From NCBI GenBank assembly GCA_905116865.2, contig CAJHNH020005990.1, positions 432,877 to 496,876 on the forward strand: 64,000 bases of DNA. Reading direction: 5' to 3'. The notes below the pieces were generated by a model, which ran no database searches, was not told the origin of the DNA, and saw nothing but the letters and a program-made list of their open reading frames with translations. Positions 58,185-64,000 of the stretch are shown piece by piece; within the stretch, counting starts at the first letter, position 1; every line of letters begins with the position of its first letter. A program made the translations under genes and the position numbers. The stretch comes from Candidula unifasciata. Taxonomy: Eukaryota; Mollusca; Gastropoda; Stylommatophora; Geomitridae.

Positions 58185-58455
58185 AACGTTCACAAGCTGT
58201 AAACTCTAGCAGAAAATTCGGTACTTTGTCCACTTTTGGACTTGAGTCTTGTTCCAGAATTCGCCTGCACATTCTTTTTGCAGATCTGACTTATTTGTAT
58301 GTATACTGTTGGTTCCATGACTGTCAGGCAGATGCGCTCGCCTCGGGGGAAAAACCCCCAGTTAGTAGCCTTTTATGACATGCTTGTTAGGAGGGCAGTG
58401 AGTCTAGTTACCCCAACCCCAAAATGAGGTGCTGGAACCCACATGGGGGTAGGGG
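58185..58455 (+). repeat. Dispersed repeat family C
   Basis: The copy has CACAAGCTGTAAACTCTAGC, TTTTGGACTTGAGTCTTGTT, GACTGTCAGGCAGATGCG, CAGTTAGTAGCC and TGCTGGAACCCACATGGGGG. Confidence 0.72.
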
Positions 58456-58524
58456 AGAGAATGAAGTAATGGACTGTTGCATCTTTTGAAGCTCTGTGTG
58501 TATATGGTTACATGTTGTCTCTTT

Positions 58525-60090
58525 TGACATCCTAGCACATTGGTCAGACTCACTGACATCCTAGCACATTGGTCAGACTCACTGACATCCTAGCACATTG
58601 GTCAGACTCACTGACATTCTAGCACATTGGTCAGACTTATTGACATCCTAGTACATTGGTCAGACTTATTGACATCCTAGCACATTGGTCAGACTCACTG
58701 ACATCCTAGCACATTGGTCAGACTTTTTGACATCCTAGTACATTGGTCAGACTTATTGACATCCTAGCACATTGGTCAGACTCACTGACATCCTAGCACA
58801 TTGGTCAGACTCATTGACATCCTAGCACATTGGTCAGACTTACTGACATCCTAGCACATTGGTCAGACTTACTGACATCCTAGCACATTGGTCAGACTCA
58901 TTGACATCCTAGCACATTGGTCAGACTTACTGACATCCTAGCACATTGGTCAGACTCATTGACATCCTAGCACATTGGTCAGACTTATTGACATCCTAGC
59001 ACAATGGTCAGACTTATTGACATCCTAGCACATTGGTCAGACTCACTGACATCCTAGCACATTGGTCAGACTTATTGACATCCTAGCACATTGGTCAGAC
59101 TCATTGACATCCTAGCACATTGGTCAGACTTATTGACATCCTAGCACATTGGTCAGACTTATTGACATCCTAGCACATTGGTCAGACTCACTGACATCCT
59201 AGCACATTGGTCAGACTTATTGACATCCTAGCACATTGGTCAGACTCACTGACATCCTAGCACATTGGTCAGACTCACTGACATCCTAGCACATTGGTCA
59301 GACTCACTGCCATCCTAGCACATTGGTCAGACTTATTGACATGCTAGCAAATCGGTCAGACTTATTGACATCCTAGTACATCAGTCAGACTTATTGACAT
59401 CCTAGCACATTGGTCACACTTACTGAGATCCCAGCACATCGGTCAGACTCATTGAAATCAAAGCACATCAGTCAGACTCATTGACATCCTAGCAAATTGG
59501 TCAGATTCAATGACATGTTAGCACATCGGTCAGACTCATTGATATCCTAGCCAATCGGTCAGACTCACTGACATCCTAGAACATCTGTTAGACTTATTGA
59601 GATTCTAGCACATCGGTCAGACACAATGACATGTTAGCACATCGGTCAGACTCGCTGACATCCTAGAACATCGGTTAGACTTATTGAGATTCTAGCACAT
59701 CGGTCAGACTCAATGACATGTTAGCACATCGGTTAGACTCGCTGACATCCTAGCAAATCGGTCAGACTCACTGACATCCTAGCAAATCGGTCAGACTCAT
59801 TGACATCCTAGAAAATCGGTGAGACTCACTGACATCCTATCACATCAGTCATACTCATTGACATCCTGGCACATCAGTCAGACTCATTGACATCCTGGCA
59901 CATCAGTCAGACTCATTGACATCCTGGCACATCAGTCAGACTCATTGATATCCTGGCACTTCAGTCACTCATTGATATCCTGGCACATCAGTCAGACTCA
60001 TTGACATCCTAGCACATCAGTCAGACTTATTGACATCCTAGCAAATCGGTCAGACTCGTTGAAATCCTAGTACATCATTCAGACTCATTC
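58525..60090 (+). repeat. 30-bp minisatellite
   Basis: About 52 units of GACATCCTAGCACATTGGTC plus AGACTCACTG. Units are uniform to about 59330 and then diverge (CATCGG, CATCAG), so the right end is older. Confidence 0.97.
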
Positions 60091-60224
60091 ATACTTTATC
60101 CCTCCCTCCACCCCCTTTTTTAATGCAGCAGCAGCGATCTCAGTCTCCACGCCCATTGTATATAGTAGGAGTTGACTGGCTTCTTGCTTTTCTTTGCTTC
60201 CAACCTGTTTCCACATGCATGTCC

Positions 60225-60345
60225 TCATTTAATCATCATTGTCCTTTTGTGCGATTATACGTCACATAGGGCTCACATTCTATTCCTCCATTCTGTTCTA
60301 TCCTGTGCAATATCATGGATGGAATTCCTTCCAGCAGCTTTGGCC
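60225..60345 (-). mobile_element. LINE 3' tail relic
   Basis: TCCTTTTGTGCGATTATACG, TCCTGTGCAATATCATGG and CCAGCAGCTTTGGCCTC match the arms at 2623-2791. Confidence 0.5.
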
Positions 60346-60482
60346 TCGTTTAGTCCTCAAGTATCTAGTGTGTATATGGTGCCAGAGATATATTTTGTAG
60401 ATCAGAGACACTTTACATCGCACTGGCTGCCTTTACGTGTACAAGACATTTCTTGGCTTCCATTTTACACTAGGTCTATCTG

Positions 60483-60695
60483 AACACGCTTCGTAATGCC
60501 GGGAGTACCGGGTTCGATCCAACTGCGGGCCAATCACCTTGCGTTGGTTTCGACAGTGGTATCAGGGGGCCGACCGTCCAGAGGCAATGACAAACTACTA
60601 GACGTATATTTGCCTAGAGAAACCACACAACAGCCAGGGGCTGTTGGGGTTGGTTCTGCAACGTCCTGTAAAGGATACGCAACTAACTTATCTGA
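60483..60695 (+). mobile_element. tRNA-derived SINE, family A, 5'-shortened copy
   Basis: It shares CGCTTCGTAATGCCGG, the B box GGTTCGATCC, TTGCGTTGGTTTCGACAGTG, CAGCCAGGGGCTGTT and CAACGTCCTGTAAAGGATAC with 1486-1709. The A-box half is missing and a short duplication precedes the B box. Confidence 0.78.
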
Positions 60696-60699
60696 AGAC

Positions 60700-61450
60700 C
60701 CATATCAGTTTAAAAATCCACCTGCTCGTAAATTTGAAGTGTTAGCTATCGCCCCACCGCGGCTACCCGATTGTCAACAAACTTAACCACAACCAGAGAG
60801 GTATTGTGTGATAGTTCACAGCTGTTGCCAGTTTGTCCAAAGGCAACTTAGTTTCAGTATATAATTTATGATAAACAGAAACAGTTTTGTTAATCGTGCA
60901 ATCAAATAAATTGTTTTTGGTCGTCGTCTAGAGAACGCAGATCAATAAATACACACAGTACAGTATTCCAGGCATAATACACGTTTGAACAGCTGTAGAA
61001 AACAAAATAATAAAAATCCCGAATAATGCCATTAACCGAGTGGTTACAACCTGGGCTCTCAGATGAGTTGGGGGAGGGGGGGGGGGGTTGTTTGTCGGGG
61101 AGCAAAAATAAACAAGCCATCTCCATGGTTTATGGCAACAGCACTAACCAAGCGGCCCTAGAGCCCTAGGTTCAAGACATTTCCTCTCCTTCCACACCTC
61201 CAACCTACAGCACCTCAAAATTTGTACTACAAGCAAAAATGTCAAGAATAGTCAGAACAATACTAACATCGTTCAAGTGTGAACGCAGAGGAGCACTGGC
61301 TCTCGTGCAGCATTGGTTCTCTGAAACATTTCTGTCAAACCACTGAACGCCATGAAAACAGCAGGCGACAAGGCAAGAGTCTGACATGAAAGATTTGGGC
61401 GGAGGGAGAAAAAGTGACACTACAGCAATGCTGTATGACACAAGCTATAC
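60700..61450. other. No gene recognised
   Basis: Non-coding DNA with a G-rich run at 61070-61090. Nothing else supported. Confidence 0.5.
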
Positions 61451-61454
61451 AACT

Positions 61455-62257
61455 AGCAAACGACAGGAAAGTACATCTAACTTCTCTCAGCAAAGCTTTA
61501 CGGCGTAAACAGTGGGATACAAGACAGGAAACTACATCTACCTTCTCTCAGCAAAGCTTTACGGCGTAAACAGTGGGATACAAGACAGGAAACTACATCT
61601 ACCTTCTCTCAGCAAAGCTTTACGGCGTAAACAGTGGGATACAAGACAGAAAACTACATCCAACTTCTCTCAGCAAAGCTTTACGGCGTAAACAGTGGGA
61701 TACAAGACAGGAAACTACATCCAACTTCTCTCAGCAAAGCTTTACGGCGTAAACAGTGGGATACAAGACAGAAAACTACATCTACCTTCTCTCAGCAAAG
61801 CTTTACGGCGTAAACAGTGGGATACAAGACAGGAAACTACATCTACCTTCTCTCAGCAAAGCTTTACGGCGTAAACAGTGGGATACAAGACAGAAAACTA
61901 CATCCAACTTCTCTCAGCAAAGCTTTACGGCATAAACAGTGGGATACAAGACAGGAAACTACATCTACCTTCTCTCAGCAAAGCTTTACGGCGTAAACAG
62001 TGGGATACAAGACAGAAAACTACATCCAACTTCTCTCAGCAAAGTTTTACGGCGTAAACAGTGGGATACATTTGATACAAGACAGGAAACTACATCCAAC
62101 TTCTCTCAGCAAAGCTCTACGGCGTAAACAGTGGGATACAAGACAGAAAACTACATCCAACTTCTCTCAGCAAAGCTTTACGGCGTAAACAGTGGGATAC
62201 AAGACAGGAGACTACATCTAACTTCTCTTAGCGAAGCTTTACGGCGTAAACAGTGGG
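61455..62257 (+). repeat. 61-bp satellite, locus 2
   Basis: About 13 units of CAGGAAACTACATCTACCTT, CTCTCAGCAAAGCTTTACGG and CGTAAACAGTGGGATACAAGA. Same unit length and register as locus 1, but diverged in the middle. One more unit lies at 63003-63058 beyond FB-4. Confidence 0.96.
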
Positions 62258-63002
62258 AGCTCTCCTCCGAACTTCTACCCCCGCATTATGGCGGCCTGAA
62301 ATATCCGTTCCGGGCTCAGTTCTATTTAAAATATGCCAGCTCCGTATAACGAAACAAATGCTCTTCGGACTTTCTGCCGAGGAACAAATATGTACAATGG
62401 GGACTTGTGGGACTTTCTGCCGACGAACAAATCGCGGCAAATCTAGGATCGGCTCCGAAAAACGAAACAAATGCTCTAACAGGGTCTCAGCGATATGTTA
62501 CTTGCGCACCTGTTTCTGTGACTATGCCTCACCGCCGACGTATCCCCAGCGCCGCTACGCGGCTCGGATAGGGGCTAAACTAAATAGCTGGGACTCCGAG
62601 CAGCAGCTACCGCATCTCCTGCAACTTCCTTCAATTACTTTGCATGTGAGTCCCAGGTACCTAGTTTAGCACCCCATTCGCGCCTCGAGTAGCGGCGTGG
62701 GGGATACTCTAGGCGGTGAGTTTAATCGCCTTTTGCGCATGCCGACAAGTCTGACATCTACCGCTGCTAATCTGCGTGGGAGCGCGTGGTATACCCGCCA
62801 TGTCGCTTTCATCGTCTGTAGTGTCTCGAAATTGTTAACGGTCGCTTTTATCGTCTGCTAGTATCGTGTTGAAATTGTCAAGCATTCCTAGTTTTGCCGC
62901 GATTTGTTCCTTAGCAGAAAGTCCGCATTTTTTCATTGGACTGGGCCCCTAACGGGTATTTCAGGCCGCCATAATGCGGGGGTAGAAGTTCGGAGAAGAG
63001 CC
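62258..63002. mobile_element. Fold-back element FB-4, inserted in the 61-bp satellite
   Basis: The ends are AGCTCTCCTCCGAACTTCT and AGAAGTTCGGAGAAGAGCC. Flanks ACAGTGGG (62250-62257) and ACAATGGG (63003-63010) form an 8-bp duplication with one mismatch. Both sides are 61-bp satellite sequence, so the insertion point is clear. The length is 745 bp and the interior is similar to FB-3. Confidence 0.82.
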
Positions 63003-63058
63003 ACAATGGGATACAATACAGGAAACTACATCTAACTCCTTTCCGTGACGCCTTACCG

Positions 63059-63114
63059 CAGCGGTTCTCAAGCTACCGGCGCAACCCCCGTTCTTGGGGG
63101 GGGGGGGGGGGGGG

Positions 63115-63158
<44 letters not shown>

Positions 63159-63300
63159 GGGGGAGGGGACGTTTAAGGACCTTTTAAAAAGGGTCGCCTA
63201 AGACCATCGGAAAACACATATTTATTAAAGTAATTAAGTAGCAAGAACATTAATTATATGGTTTTGGGTCACCACAACATGTGGAACACTGTTTTAAAAG
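63059..63300 (+). mobile_element. SPIN-like hAT element, left part
   Basis: The start CAGCGGTTCTCAAG is a classic hAT (Charlie-type) terminus. Then come GGGTCGCCTAAGACCATC, AAGTAGCAAGAACATTA and GGGTCACCACAACATG. As recalled, these occur in this order in SPIN/OC1-like elements of vertebrates and some invertebrates. The left part is broken by a poly-G run, and the right terminus is replaced by a tandem array. It is inserted in a 61-bp satellite unit. Confidence 0.7.
63092..63167 (+). repeat. Poly-G tract
   Basis: A nearly pure G run of about 70 bases lies within the hAT element. Its length is likely unreliable in the assembly. Confidence 0.9.
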
Positions 63301-64000
63301 GTCGCCACGATACGAGCAACTCCATTAAAGGGTCTCCACGATAAGAGGAATTTCATTACAGGGTCGCCACGATAAGAGGAACTGTATTAAAGGGTCGCTG
63401 CAATGTGAGGAACTGTATTTAAGGTTCGCCACGATATAAGCAACTGTATTAAAGGGCCGCCATGATATGAGGAACTGTATTAAATAGTCACCACGATATG
63501 AGGAACTGTATTAAAAAGTCATCACGATATGAGGAACTGTATTAAATAGTCACCACGATATGAGGAACTGTATTAAATGGTCGCTACGATATGAGGAACT
63601 GTATTAAATAGTCACCACGATATGAGGAACTGTATTAAATAGTCACCACGATGTGAGGAACTGTATTAAATAGTCACCACGATATGAGGAACGGTATTAA
63701 AGGGTCTTCGCGATATGAGGAACTGTATTAAAGGGTCGCCACGATATGAGAAACTGTATTAAAGGGTCGCCACGATATGAGAAACTGTATTAAAGGGTCG
63801 CCACGATATGAGGAACTGTATTAAAGGGTCGTCACGATATGAGGAACTGTATTAAAGGGTCGCCGCGATGTGAGGCTCTGTATTCAAGGGTCGCCACGAT
63901 ATGAGAAACTGTATTAAAGGGTCGCCACGATATGAGAAACTGTATTAAAGGGTCGCCACGATATGAGGAACTGTATTAAAGGGTCGCCACGATATGAGGA
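63265..64000 (+). repeat. 31-bp tandem array derived from the hAT element
   Basis: About 24 units of GGTCGCCACGATATGAGGAA plus CTGTATTAAAG run to the window end. The first units are less regular. The unit resembles the 3' subterminal part of SPIN-like elements (CACCACAACATGAGGAACTG then TATTAAAGGGTCGC), so the array probably grew from it. Confidence 0.85.

Noticed and set aside
45788..62257. Regular arrays considered as CRISPR-like
   Set aside because: Units are contiguous without unique spacers and the genome is eukaryotic.

Overview
The window is animal nuclear DNA: AT-rich, intron-rich and dominated by transposon debris and tandem arrays, with no bacterial-style operons. It most likely comes from a mollusc, probably a gastropod. 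The basis is a three-exon MIF-family gene, a CLIP-170-type gene with long introns, I/Nimb- and RTE-like LINE relics of the kind common in molluscs, tRNA-derived SINEs, and a hAT element that resembles the SPIN group. The species cannot be fixed from the sequence alone.

Two host genes are supported. (1) On the minus strand, about 29.7 kb down to 11.1 kb, lies the 5' part of a CLIP-170/CLIP1-like microtubule plus-end protein. Six exons join in phase into 354 codons: a basic Ser/Pro-rich N-terminus, CAP-Gly 1, a linker, CAP-Gly 2 and a Ser-rich linker. An extra in-phase 87-bp exon is possible, and a non-coding first exon with a promoter near 36.5 kb is possible. The coiled-coil part is not in the window. 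(2) On the plus strand, 42,964-49,050, lies a complete 108-residue MIF/DDT-family protein in three exons. Its first intron holds a piggyBac-like element, LINE relics and a 1.6-kb array.

Layout. 1-11 kb: downstream CLIP intron or flank, with SINEs, minisatellites, LINE tails and one fold-back element. 11-30 kb: CLIP exons in introns full of a ~290-bp dispersed repeat, an LTR-like sequence beside an assembly gap, and a 5'-truncated LINE reverse transcriptase ORF. 30-42 kb: LINE relics, a second fold-back element, a decayed RNase H-bearing LINE, and a five-copy ~335-bp tandem array. 42-49 kb: the MIF gene, with a third fold-back element just upstream. 49-64 kb: no host gene seen; long arrays with units of 26, 61, 34, 30, 61 and 31 bp, segmentally duplicated SINE DNA, a fourth fold-back element inside a satellite, and a SPIN-like hAT terminus that grades into a tandem array running off the window.

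The most notable items are a family of four related fold-back elements, each flanked by an 8-bp duplication; the SPIN-like sequence turning into a satellite; and a MIF-family protein that keeps Pro1, Lys32 and Ile64 but lacks Tyr95 and Asn97. The two host genes show no functional link to each other.
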